Shown: positions 14,714 to 23,237 of the stretch, piece by piece
Position numbering within the stretch: the stretch's first letter is position 1
Layout: each line of letters opens with the position of its first letter
DNA from: Clostridium amylolyticum
GTDB lineage: Bacteria; Bacillota; Clostridia; Clostridiales; Clostridiaceae
Length of the DNA stretch: 64,000 bases
Assembly (NCBI RefSeq): GCF_900142075.1
Contig: NZ_FQZO01000001.1
Location: forward strand, 434,001-498,000
Reading direction: 5' to 3'
Translations under genes and position numbers: made by a program
The notes under the pieces: model-generated
Databases searched by the model: none
Told to the model about the DNA's origin: nothing
Seen by the model: only the letters and a program-made list of their open reading frames with translations

Positions 14714-15896
14714 TATAAAAATTAGAAATTACGGATACTCAGAGTTTTATGAAAGACAAATAGAAGCACTTAACTTAAGGGAGAAAGATTTGATACCAGG
14801 CAGAGTTGTGGAGGTGCACAAAGAGCAATATAAAATTGTAACAGAATTTGGAGAGAAGTCTGCTAAATTGAAAGGCTCTATCTTTTACAATGGTGATATT
14901 AATAATATTTATCCTGCGGTGGGGGATTTTGTTTTAGTAAAGAATAATCCTTATGGTGAAGATATAATTTATATAGTATTAGATAGGAAAAGTAAATTTT
15001 CTAGGATGGATTCATTTTATGGAACAGAACAAGTGGTAGCCACTAATTTTGATTATGTTTTTGTTATCACATCCCTTAATCATGATTTTAATATTAGAAG
15101 GATGGAGAGGTATATTACCTCCGCTTGGCAAAGTGGAGCTATTCCTGTAATTGTTCTAACCAAAGCGGATTTATGTGATGACTACAGTGAGTATGTAGAA
15201 AGTATTGAGAAAATAGCTTTAGGAATTAAAATAGTTGCTGTAAGCTCCGTTACTAGAGAAGGTATAGAAGATTTAAGTGAATATATAAAACCTAGTAAGA
15301 CTATTGTATTTCTTGGTTCCTCTGGTGTAGGAAAGTCTTCCCTGGTAAATGCCATGGCTCTTGAGGATGTAATGAAAGTTAATAGCATAAGAGAGGATGA
15401 TAGTAAAGGAAGACATACCACTACTCATAGACAGCTTATTATGCTTAAAAATGGAGCTATGATAATTGACACACCAGGAATGAGAGAGCTAGGCGTGTGG
15501 AATGTAGAGGAGGGGTTAGATGTTAGCTTTTCAGATATTGAGGAGTTTGAAAGCAGGTGTAAGTTCCGAGACTGTAACCACAAATCTGAACCGGGATGTG
15601 CAGTAAGAGAGGCCATAGAAAATGGAGAGCTTTCAAAGGAACGATGGGAAAGCTATGTAAAGCTTAAAAAAGAAGCTAAATTTGCAATGTGGAAAGAAAG
15701 TGAAAAAAATAGAATTGAGTTAAAAAAAGGATCAAAGAAGAAGTATAAAAAGGAAGAATTAAATGTATCATTAGATTTAGTTGAAAGTGGTTGGTCATAC
15801 TCTGAGGTTTCAAAGGATACAAAATTAAATAAAAGTATCATTGCAAGAGAAATGAGAAAAAGGCTAAATTTAAAATCAAAAGATCAGATAAAATAA
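14706..15896 (+). CDS. rsgA: Ribosome small-subunit-dependent GTPase RsgA with HTH-like C-terminal extension
   Basis: Circularly permuted GTPase that checks late 30S ribosome maturation. 396 residues: OB-fold (about 30-100); G4 TKAD (152-155) before G1 GSSGVGKS (204-211) and G3 DTPG (255-258); zinc site Cys285, Cys290, His292, Cys298. A basic linker follows, then a tail (about 361-390, LVESGWSYSEVSKDTKLNKS) that reads like a helix-turn-helix and is not part of the usual 290-360-residue protein. The upstream leader RNA and coupled small ORF suggest regulation by attenuation. A second housekeeping copy elsewhere in the genome is possible. Confidence 0.88.
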   Translation: MNNIKIRNYGYSEFYERQIEALNLREKDLIPGRVVEVHKEQYKIVTEFGEKSAKLKGSIFYNGDINNIYPAVGDFVLVKNNPYGEDIIYIVLDRKSKFSRMDSFYGTEQVVATNFDYVFVITSLNHDFNIRRMERYITSAWQSGAIPVIVLTKADLCDDYSEYVESIEKIALGIKIVAVSSVTREGIEDLSEYIKPSKTIVFLGSSGVGKSSLVNAMALEDVMKVNSIREDDSKGRHTTTHRQLIMLKNGAMIIDTPGMRELGVWNVEEGLDVSFSDIEEFESRCKFRDCNHKSEPGCAVREAIENGELSKERWESYVKLKKEAKFAMWKESEKNRIELKKGSKKKYKKEELNVSLDLVESGWSYSEVSKDTKLNKSIIAREMRKRLNLKSKDQIK

Positions 15897-15924
15897 GAAA
15901 AAATATTAAGAATACCTGTTGACA

Positions 15925-15955
15925 TTGACGTTACGTAAAGGTGTACAGTTATGTT
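15925..15955 (+). promoter_or_regulatory. MerR-type promoter with 19-bp spacer
   Basis: TTGACG (15925-15930) and TATGTT (15950-15955) are 19 bp apart, the stretched spacing used by MerR-family activators. The spacer holds TTACGTAAAGGTGTACAGT, with the near-palindromic ACGTTACGTAAAGGT core common in such operators. It probably lets the downstream MerR/TipA protein control its own gene. Confidence 0.65.
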
Positions 15956-16015
15956 GTAAGGAGAAATTAAGATATTCTTTAGTGTTTTAAAATCACTATA
16001 CAAGGAGGGGATGGT

Positions 16016-16774
16016 ATGGAATATACAGTTCAAAAATTAGCTAAAATAGCAGGCATAAGCTCTAGGACCCTTAGGTATTATGATGAGATAGAAATTCTAA
16101 AGCCGGCAAGGATTAACTCATCAGGATATAGAGTTTATGGTGAGGCAGAGGTTAATAGGTTACAGCAGATCCTCTTTTATAGAGAGCTAGGTGTAGGCTT
16201 AAGCGCTATAAAAGAAATAGTAACATCGTCTTCCTTTGATGGGTTAAAGGCGCTGAGAGAACATCGTGAAAAACTCCTGGAAAAAAGAATGCAAATAGAG
16301 TTGTTAATAGCTAATGTAGATAAGACCATAGCTTTAACAGAAGGGAGAATAGAAATGAGTGACAAAGAAAAGTTTGAAGGATTTAAAGAAAAACTTATAG
16401 AGGATAACGAGAAAAAGTATGGTGAAGAAATAAGATCAAAATATGGTGATGATGCAGTTAATGCATCAAATAAAAAAATTAAGGGTATGGCAGAAGAACA
16501 CTATTCTCAGTGGAAGCTTCTTGAAGAGAGCGTGATTGAAGTTCTGAAAGAGGCATATGCTTCCGGTGATCCAGCAGGGGAACTTGGTCAAAAAGCTGCA
16601 GACTTGCATAGGCAATGGTTAAGCTATACTTGGAATAAATACTCTAAGGAAGCCCACGCTGGGATTGCTAATATGTATGTAGAGGACCAAAGATTTAAGG
16701 CATATTATGATAAGGAACAACCAGGCCTGGCTGAGTTTCTTAGAGATGCTATTTTAATTTATACTCATAAATAG
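16016..16774 (+). CDS. MerR family regulator with TipAS-like ligand domain
   Basis: 252 residues. The N-terminus is a MerR winged helix (about 1-70, YTVQKLAKIAGISSRTLRYY then GYRVYGEAEVNRLQQI), followed by a dimerisation coiled coil (about 75-110) and a C-terminal TipAS domain (about 130-250, HYSQWKLLEESV, QWLSYTWNKYSKEAHAGIA). Relatives such as Mta and TipA bind bulky antibiotics and activate efflux genes. No efflux gene adjoins it, so its target may be distant. GGAGGGGATGGTATG gives the start. Confidence 0.88.
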   Translation: MEYTVQKLAKIAGISSRTLRYYDEIEILKPARINSSGYRVYGEAEVNRLQQILFYRELGVGLSAIKEIVTSSSFDGLKALREHREKLLEKRMQIELLIANVDKTIALTEGRIEMSDKEKFEGFKEKLIEDNEKKYGEEIRSKYGDDAVNASNKKIKGMAEEHYSQWKLLEESVIEVLKEAYASGDPAGELGQKAADLHRQWLSYTWNKYSKEAHAGIANMYVEDQRFKAYYDKEQPGLAEFLRDAILIYTHK

Positions 16775-16868
16775 GGTGCCAAGCACGTGACAAGCGACAT
16801 AAGCGGCCATTCCAAATCTTCTATTTGGAATGGCCGCTTACTTTAGTAGGCAGATTTGTCACTTGTAA
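16775..16868. repeat. Dispersed palindromic repeat, copy A (with 17-bp internal hairpin)
   Basis: Left arm GGTGCCAAGCACGTGACAAG, right end GATTTGTCACTTGT. Between the arms sits a perfect 17-bp hairpin (16801-16839: AAGCGGCCATTCCAAAT, loop CTTCT). The arms match copies B and C. This copy lies after the MerR gene and may also stop its transcript. Confidence 0.7.
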
Positions 16869-16974
16869 TATTTAAATTAATTATTCCCAATAATAATGAT
16901 TAGGTGGTATGATGATAAAGCTAGGCAAATATCTAGTCCTATTTGAAGAGACTATAAAATAAAGGTGGTATAAT

Positions 16975-17712
16975 ATGCGAAATATAAAGATGACAATACA
17001 ATATGATGGAAGCAGATATAGAGGTTGGCAAAAACAAAAGGATTTAGAATTAACTATACAAAGTAAAATAGAAAATGTGTTATCTAAAATGACTGGGGAA
17101 GAGGTTCAAGTGGTAGGATGCGGAAGAACTGACTCTGGAGTGCACGCAGAAAATTACATAGCAAATTTCCATACTCATTCCATTATGAGTATAGAAGCAA
17201 TGTTGGATTATTTATATGAATATTTACCTGAAGACATAGTAGTAAAATCCATGAAGGATACCGGTGAAAGATTCCACGCTAGATATAATGTGAAGTCAAA
17301 AACCTATATTTACAGAATAAATAACAATAGTTTTAGAGATGTATTTAACAGAAGATATGTTTATCATTTGAATGAAAAGCTAAACTTAGATGATATGATA
17401 AAGGCATCTGAAGTTTTAATTGGAACCCATGATTTTCAGAGCTTTACCAGCTTAAAATCTAATACAAAACCTACTGTTAGAACAATAAACTACATAAATA
17501 TAACAGAAAATAATGGCATGATAGAAATAGAAGTGAATGGAAATAGCTTTTTATTAAATATGGTAAGGATAATTACAGGTACTCTATTAGAAGTAGGGAA
17601 AGGAAATCTTAAACCACTAGATGTAGAAAAGATATTAAATGAAAAGAAGAGATCAGAGGCAGGACCTATAGCACCTGCTAAAGGATTATGTTTGAAAATA
17701 GTTAATTATTAA
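16975..17712 (+). CDS. truA: tRNA pseudouridine synthase A
   Basis: Converts uridine to pseudouridine at positions 38-40 of the tRNA anticodon arm. 245 residues, the usual length. Seen: MTIQYDGSRYRGWQ at the N-terminus, catalytic Asp53 in GCGRTDSGVHA, RFHARYNVKSKTYIYRI, and FLLNMVRIITGTLLEVG near the end. Start ATG follows AAAGGTGGT. It is a lone gene here rather than in the common ecfA-ecfT-truA-rplM cluster, so it may be a second truA paralog. Confidence 0.93.
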   Translation: MRNIKMTIQYDGSRYRGWQKQKDLELTIQSKIENVLSKMTGEEVQVVGCGRTDSGVHAENYIANFHTHSIMSIEAMLDYLYEYLPEDIVVKSMKDTGERFHARYNVKSKTYIYRINNNSFRDVFNRRYVYHLNEKLNLDDMIKASEVLIGTHDFQSFTSLKSNTKPTVRTINYINITENNGMIEIEVNGNSFLLNMVRIITGTLLEVGKGNLKPLDVEKILNEKKRSEAGPIAPAKGLCLKIVNY

Positions 17713-17714
17713 GA

Positions 17715-17768
17715 GTTGCCAGCCACGTGACAAATCTACTTACGTCACTTGTCACGTGTCTGGCAATC
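17715..17768. repeat. Dispersed palindromic repeat, copy B (overlaps the end of a response regulator gene)
   Basis: GTTGCCAGCCACGTGACAAA ... TCACTTGTCACGTGTCTGGCAA. The arms match copies A and C. It fills the whole gap between truA and the converging response regulator and provides the last seven codons and stop of the regulator. Confidence 0.75.
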
Positions 17769-18911
17769 CCTATATTCTGTAGGTGAAAAGCCTGTTTTGC
17801 TTTTAAAAATACGACTAAAATAATGCTGGCTGCTATAGCCTACTTTTCTTGCAACTTCATTAATAGAAAGATTAGGATCATTAGAATTTAGAAGTTCCAT
17901 TGCAGCGGATAGTCTAACTTCTGTGAGATACTCTGAAAAGGACAATCCTAACTTTTGTTGAAGCGCCCTAGTTAAACAAGAGGGACTAACATAGCACTTA
18001 TCAGCCATGAGCTGTAGATTAATGCCAGTCATATTATAATTTTCCTTTATATAATTTATGACCCAATTTATATTACTAGTAAGTTTACTTTTACAAGTAT
18101 GCTTATTTAGTAATTTTTTATAGTCTTTATATAAGGAGAAAATACCGTTTTCTAAGACCATGTAGCTACATTCAAGTTCATTTCCGGTATCTCTTATCCA
18201 GTTTTTATTTAAGTGATTTAAAACATCCTCTATTTCTCTATTATTCAGCCTAAAGATTAATATTAGATAGGATTCTATATAAAAAGAGTAACCCGAAATA
18301 TAATCGCTAAGATTATTTAATACTAAACACTCCTTTATTACTTTTGCTTTATCATTTATGATAAATAATGCTATTTTATCAGTACTTTGAAAGTTTAAAA
18401 CTTTTAATTTATCTTCTATAAAAGAAGGCTCCATTTCATTTTCTAAACATGTTCTTAATATATTTTGCTGAATTAATATTTCATTTTCTTGTAGTTCTTT
18501 TTGAGAAAGTGTTATAATTTGCTTTTTGGAAATTATTTTATTATGTTCATGTGCTGCTTTTTCAATACATTGGTAAAGGTTTAATCGATTAATGGGTTTT
18601 AATAGATAATCAAAAGCTCCTAGCTGTAAAGCTCGTCTAGCAAATTCAAACTCATCATACCCGGAAATGATTATTGTGATGGTATCTGGTAGAAGATCTT
18701 TTACTATTTCTAAAAAATCCAGTCCATTTAAAAAGGGCATATTAATGTCTATAAGCATTATATCGGGTTTATGTTCTTTTATAATTGTTAAAGCCATTTC
18801 TCCATCTGAAGCTTCTCCTATAACTTCTAAGCCTAGATCGTAGGATAGGATCATGTTTTTTAAGCCTTTTCTTATGGTAGCTTCGTCATCCGCTATAAGT
18901 ACTTTTATCAT
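17745..18911 (-). CDS. AraC-type response regulator (YesN family) of flavoprotein module 1
   Basis: 388 residues. Receiver domain (about 1-120) with acidic DD at 8-9, phosphoacceptor Asp in LIDINMPFLNG and Lys in YLLKPI; a middle linker (about 140-280); C-terminal double helix-turn-helix AraC domain (about 285-382, LMADKCYVSPSCLTRALQQK and VARKVGYSSQHYFSRIF). It follows the kinase gene directly (kinase stop and regulator ATG touch). The last residues DCQTRDK come from repeat copy B, so the native C-terminus may have been replaced. Likely target: the adjacent flavoprotein gene. Confidence 0.88.
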   Translation of the reverse strand: MIKVLIADDEATIRKGLKNMILSYDLGLEVIGEASDGEMALTIIKEHKPDIMLIDINMPFLNGLDFLEIVKDLLPDTITIIISGYDEFEFARRALQLGAFDYLLKPINRLNLYQCIEKAAHEHNKIISKKQIITLSQKELQENEILIQQNILRTCLENEMEPSFIEDKLKVLNFQSTDKIALFIINDKAKVIKECLVLNNLSDYISGYSFYIESYLILIFRLNNREIEDVLNHLNKNWIRDTGNELECSYMVLENGIFSLYKDYKKLLNKHTCKSKLTSNINWVINYIKENYNMTGINLQLMADKCYVSPSCLTRALQQKLGLSFSEYLTEVRLSAAMELLNSNDPNLSINEVARKVGYSSQHYFSRIFKSKTGFSPTEYRDCQTRDK

Positions 18912-20657
18912 CTAATCCACCTCATTAACTATAGGTATTTTTATAATAACTTCAGTTCCATTACCAAAAATACTGGAGATTTTTACTCCATAACTTGTCC
19001 CATAGGCTAATTTAATTCTTTCATTTACATTAAAGAGACCAAAGCCTACATTATTATTTTCTTCTCTTATTTCGTGTAATTGGGAATTAATTATTTTTAA
19101 TTCTTCTGCATTAATGCCTATACCATCATCTTTAACGGTAATACAAATATCATTATTCTCTTTAAATATACTAATTCCTATAAGTCCTTTTGATCTTTTA
19201 TTTTTAATGCCATGATAAATAGAATTTTCTACTATGGGTTGGATTAGTAGTTTTAACACCTTACATTTCTTTAAACTTTCATCAAATAGAATAGTATATT
19301 CTAATATATCCTCATAACGTATCTTTTGAATTAACAAATAACTTTTTATATGCTCTATTTCTTCACCTAAGGTTATAATTTCTTTTCCTTTGCTAATGGA
19401 TATCCTAAAGAGATTAGATAAAGCTGTAATCATGTCTGCAACCTCAAAGTCATTAACTTCTATAGCCTTCCATTGGATGGTGTCAAGAGTATTATATAGA
19501 AAGTGAGGCTTGATTTGAGACTGGAGGGCTTGAAATTCCGCTTTTCTTTTCTTATTTTGTTCTGTATATACCTTATTTATAAGATCGTTTATTTTAGTAA
19601 GCATATTATTAAAACTTTTCCCAAGTTCTGCTATTTCATCATTGCCAGTGATTTTGTAATAGCTGTTTAAGTTTCCATCTTCAACTTTTGCCATTAGTTT
19701 TTGAAGTACTCTAATGGGCTTCACCACTGAAGAAGAAAATAGTATAGAAATTAATATGGAGATTATAAGAAGTATAACTCCGAAGATAATAATTAGATGT
19801 ATCAATCGGTTAGTGTCTTCATACATTCTATTTAAGGAAATAATAATTCCTAAAGACCATCCTTTGGCATAGGGAATGGAAGCGTACTTTAAAGCTGCTT
19901 TCCCACCATCAGGCTTTACTATGGTATGAGTCCCTGATTCACCTTTTAACATATTTTCTGAGGCTTCTTTAAAACCTTTATAGCCATAATAATCCATGTT
20001 TTTGATGTTAGTTTTGGCACCATTTTTAGAGGTGAAAATGTTTCCATCACCATCCATAATCCATGCTACTCCATCTTGTAAGGTTATACCTGAAGCAATT
20101 TCTGATAGCTTAGATAAATTTATTGCACCATCTATAAATCCTACTTTTTTACCTTGAACATTGTAAATTGGATAGGCTATAATCACAATGGGTTCTGAAT
20201 CAGATTTAGATATTATTGGATTACTAATAATAAATTCTTTATCTGTGCTTAAGGCTTCCTGAAAATATTCTCTATTATTTATATCTATGGTAACATCATC
20301 ATTAATCCACCCTTTGCCTTCTAGGCTAACAACTGCAAAGGTTTCATTTTCGTTTCCATATTTACTGTTTACTTTTTTATTTAAACTTCTTATATAAGGT
20401 CTTATCATATCCATATCCATGGTTTTGAACATTTCATTTTCACTAATAACTCTTAATTCACTGATTCTTTGATACAGCCATGTGCCAACTTCATTTGCTT
20501 TAGCATCAATAATTTGTTGGTTTAAGTCCTCGGTTAAAGGTATATTTATATTTTTAATCTGCAGGTTTACTAAGTATAAAAGAATTAAAAAAGTAGCTGT
20601 TATTGATAATATAAATCCAGTTAGTATTTTACTTCTAAGGGTTTTCAGAAAACTCAC
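18912..20657 (-). CDS. Membrane sensor histidine kinase (YesM/LytS-like) of flavoprotein module 1
   Basis: 581 residues. Membrane helix 1 (about 12-30), extracellular dCache-like sensor (about 35-280, SLEGKGWINDDVTIDINNRE), helix 2 (about 285-308), HAMP (about 310-360), His_kinase domain with QIKPHFLYNTLDTIQ as phosphate-accepting site, and HATPase with IVENSIYHG and DDGIGI. It senses a small outside molecule and passes phosphate to the adjacent AraC-type regulator. The start is GTG with a weak ribosome site. Gene order matches module 2 at 29.5-33.9 kb. Confidence 0.88.
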   Translation of the reverse strand: MSFLKTLRSKILTGFILSITATFLILLYLVNLQIKNINIPLTEDLNQQIIDAKANEVGTWLYQRISELRVISENEMFKTMDMDMIRPYIRSLNKKVNSKYGNENETFAVVSLEGKGWINDDVTIDINNREYFQEALSTDKEFIISNPIISKSDSEPIVIIAYPIYNVQGKKVGFIDGAINLSKLSEIASGITLQDGVAWIMDGDGNIFTSKNGAKTNIKNMDYYGYKGFKEASENMLKGESGTHTIVKPDGGKAALKYASIPYAKGWSLGIIISLNRMYEDTNRLIHLIIIFGVILLIISILISILFSSSVVKPIRVLQKLMAKVEDGNLNSYYKITGNDEIAELGKSFNNMLTKINDLINKVYTEQNKKRKAEFQALQSQIKPHFLYNTLDTIQWKAIEVNDFEVADMITALSNLFRISISKGKEIITLGEEIEHIKSYLLIQKIRYEDILEYTILFDESLKKCKVLKLLIQPIVENSIYHGIKNKRSKGLIGISIFKENNDICITVKDDGIGINAEELKIINSQLHEIREENNNVGFGLFNVNERIKLAYGTSYGVKISSIFGNGTEVIIKIPIVNEVD

Positions 20658-20742
20658 CTACTTCAACCATTACTACAGTTTAAATATTAATCTTTTTTAA
20701 AAAATATGTCAATTTATGATGAATTATGTATATACATTAAAA

Positions 20743-20788
20743 TAGCTATCTTCGCCAATGAATATTAAATCAATAGCGAAGATAGCCT
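20743..20788. terminator. Hairpin after flavoprotein gene 1
   Basis: AGCTATCTTCGC and GCGAAGATAGCCT form a 12-bp stem with a 20-base loop, directly after the flavoprotein stop on the minus strand. It would limit read-through into the kinase and regulator genes, making the enzyme more abundant than its sensor. Confidence 0.6.
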
Positions 20789-20811
20789 CTATAAATATAA
20801 TTAATTTTTAA

Positions 20812-22596
20812 TTATTTTCCTTTAGCCGCGTTAACACCTGCTATTCTACCAAAGACTGAAATATCTGCCATGGCATTGCTACCTAAACGGTTTGTACCAT
20901 GTACACCTCCAGTTACTTCTCCTGCAGAGTATAGGCCTTCTATAACTTTTCCTTCTTTAGAAATTACATGAGTCTCATCATCGATTTTAATTCCGCCCAT
21001 GGTATGATGTACTGCTGGAACTGCCTTCATTAAGTAATATGGACCAGCTCCGAACTCTGTTAACTTACCTCTTTTATTAAAATCGGTATCTTTTCCGCTT
21101 TTAGCAAAAGTATTATAACGATTTACTGTATTTTCTAGCTCTTTAGCATCTACACCGAAGAAATCAGCTACTTCTTTTATAGTGTTTGCTTTTACAAGCA
21201 ATTTATTAGTTATTAAGTATTTCATTTCTTCTGGATGATTTTCAGCTATTTTACTTATTTTTGTAGTATTTTCATCCCAAAACTCATAGGTGCATTGTCC
21301 AGTTTGTTGAGTTATTGCATTAGAGATAACATCTCTTCTTTCTAGCTCTTCAACAAATCTTTTACCTTCTTTATTAACAAGTATTGTACCGCCTACAAGT
21401 CTTGCATCATCCATGTACAAAAGCATACCTGATAATGGATCGCAAATAGGGTATGTTTGTATATATTCCATTCCTACTAAATCTGCACCTATAGCTTCTG
21501 CCATAACTATACCATCACCGGTAGACCCAACACTGTTGGTAGAAAGTATCTTTTCATCAATTTTTGGGTTGTACTTCTTTCTCATTTCTATGTTTCTTCC
21601 GAAACCACCTGAAGCCATGACAACTCCATTTTTAGCATTAAACATTATTGTTTTACCGTTTTTCTCAGCTTTTACTCCTGTTACTCGTCCTTTATCATTA
21701 GTCACTAATTGTGAGGCTTTAGTGTTTAATTTTACTGGAATTTTAAGCTCATCTACTTTAGCTTTAAGCTTTTTAGTGATTTCTCCACCGGAAGCTCCTT
21801 TAGGGACTAAACTTCTTTTTACAGAATGTCCTCCAAAGAACATTAATTCATCTTCAAATTCCACTTTTATATAATCTTTAAGCCAAGTTGCTGCAGCTAG
21901 GGCATTGTCAGCAAGTTTTCTTACTAAAGTTTTATCATTTTTATTATCTCCGCCCTTTAAAGTATCATTATAATGAGTATCTGCACTATCTTTAATATTT
22001 TCTTTAGCTTGAAGCCAATTTTCTGAAGCAGCAAATTCTCCACCGGAAATCATTGTGTTTCCGCCTACAAAACTCATTTTTTCTAATATTACTACATTTG
22101 CACCAGCATTTTTAGCTTCAATGGCTGCTATCATACCAGCACCGCCTCCTCCTATGACTACTACATCATAGTTTTGCTCTGCTGCTTCTTCTTTCTCTTC
22201 AACTTTTTTTACTTTAGCCAGATTATTTGCATTGGCACCAGCTTTTGCTAAAGCTGAATTTATGGCTTCCATTAACCCTTTAGTAGTTATGGAAGCACCG
22301 CTTACCATATCTACATCTGGACTATTGTTTGCTATAACTTTATCAATCATTTCTTTTATAGCAGCTTCACTAAGACCTTCTGTATCGTGGCTTTCAATAA
22401 CTTTAATCTCTTTGATTATAGAATCTTTGATAGTTATTTCAGTAACTATTTTACCGCCTTTTCCTTCACCTTCACCAGTGTACACACCATCTTTGATACC
22501 TTTTTTATCAGTACCTGCCTTGGTAGAACAACCACCCATTGTAAAGATCATCATTAATGTTAGTAATAATCCTACAACTTTTTTAAAGTTTTTCAT
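20812..22596 (-). CDS. Secreted FMN/FAD flavoprotein reductase (fumarate/urocanate reductase family), lipoprotein, copy 1
   Basis: 594 residues. Lipobox MGGC (Cys23); FMN-binding domain (about 35-120) with SGASITT, Thr104 being the usual ApbE flavinylation site; FAD-dependent reductase domain (about 143-590) starting DVVVIGGGGAG. Active-site residues: Tyr382 (IQTYP), Asp397, Arg421 (ERRD), His530/531 (HHTMGG), Arg570 (GTNRLG). They align with Shewanella UrdA residues Tyr373, Asp388, Arg411, His520 and Arg560 as I recall them, rather than with fumarate reductase. It probably reduces an enoate such as urocanate outside the membrane using electrons from the cell. Forms a module with the following kinase and regulator. 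Confidence 0.85.
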   Translation of the reverse strand: MKNFKKVVGLLLTLMMIFTMGGCSTKAGTDKKGIKDGVYTGEGEGKGGKIVTEITIKDSIIKEIKVIESHDTEGLSEAAIKEMIDKVIANNSPDVDMVSGASITTKGLMEAINSALAKAGANANNLAKVKKVEEKEEAAEQNYDVVVIGGGGAGMIAAIEAKNAGANVVILEKMSFVGGNTMISGGEFAASENWLQAKENIKDSADTHYNDTLKGGDNKNDKTLVRKLADNALAAATWLKDYIKVEFEDELMFFGGHSVKRSLVPKGASGGEITKKLKAKVDELKIPVKLNTKASQLVTNDKGRVTGVKAEKNGKTIMFNAKNGVVMASGGFGRNIEMRKKYNPKIDEKILSTNSVGSTGDGIVMAEAIGADLVGMEYIQTYPICDPLSGMLLYMDDARLVGGTILVNKEGKRFVEELERRDVISNAITQQTGQCTYEFWDENTTKISKIAENHPEEMKYLITNKLLVKANTIKEVADFFGVDAKELENTVNRYNTFAKSGKDTDFNKRGKLTEFGAGPYYLMKAVPAVHHTMGGIKIDDETHVISKEGKVIEGLYSAGEVTGGVHGTNRLGSNAMADISVFGRIAGVNAAKGK

Positions 22597-22728
22597 GAGT
22601 TATACCCCCTTAGTCGTTTACATTGTCAAAATATTAACTATGTCATTATCAGTATAACTCCTATGAATTAATAAGTATTTAGACTATTTTTCAGGTTTTT
22701 GCACTTTTATGATATTTTGAAAAGAGGG

Positions 22729-22799
22729 AGGTGCCAGGCACGTGACAAGTGACATACTGTGAATTTCATAATTTGTCACTTGTCACGTACCTAGCACCT
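22729..22799. repeat. Dispersed palindromic repeat, copy C (most complete)
   Basis: AGGTGCCAGGCACGTGACAA-GTGACA, a 19-base centre, TGTCACTTGTCACGTACCTA-GCACCTT. The arms are about 26 bp and almost perfect. It lies upstream of flavoprotein gene 1 and just before the 50-residue small gene. Confidence 0.8.
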
Positions 22800-22842
22800 T
22801 TGATATTATAAACATATAATAAATAAGAAAAGGAATTGAAAA

Positions 22843-22995
22843 ATGGATAAAAGCATAGAAATGATGAAAAAGCTAATTGAAGAAAAGAAACAAAAGGGAT
22901 CTAATTCTAGAAATAGTAAGAAAGCTACTAAGAGTATTGGTAAGGGGTCAAAAGGTGCTAGGACTGGTAATGGGGGAGGACTATTTGATAAATAA
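22843..22995 (+). CDS. Small basic protein, 50 residues, ending GGGLFDK
   Basis: ATG preceded by AAAAGGAATT. The protein begins MDKSIEMMKKLIEEKKQKG, continues with a Ser/Lys/Gly-rich middle and ends GNGGGLFDK. I recall similar short clostridial proteins with an MDKSIEMMKKLIEEKK start and GGGLFDK end, so this is likely a conserved small gene. Helical N-terminus, flexible remainder, no signal peptide. Function unknown. Repeat copy C lies directly upstream. Confidence 0.6.
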   Translation: MDKSIEMMKKLIEEKKQKGSNSRNSKKATKSIGKGSKGARTGNGGGLFDK

Positions 22996-23107
22996 AGCAT
23001 AACACCTGAAAATTAGTATAACATAAGCATTTAAAGGAAACCTTTTTACAAAAACGATTTCTCAGTCTAAATAAAAGCTATCAGTATAATTTACTGATAG
23101 TTTTTAT

Positions 23108-23127
23108 TTATCACTTGTCACATGCCT
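23108..23127. repeat. Half copy of the dispersed palindromic repeat
   Basis: TTATCACTTGTCACATGCCT matches the right arm of copies B and C. The matching left arm is missing. Confidence 0.5.
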
Positions 23128-23237
23128 TACATCTTTTAAAGAATTATAAATATCTAATGAAAATAATTATTAATTGATAGAAAACTTAGTAAATCATATT
23201 GGCAAACCTATAAATTATTGTTAGAATTAAATTAAGA

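Noticed and set aside
16909..16962. 17-codon ORF (MMIKLGKYLVLFEETIK) just before truA
   Set aside because: Its ribosome site is too close to the ATG and it overlaps the truA leader; no family recognised. Kept out for lack of support.
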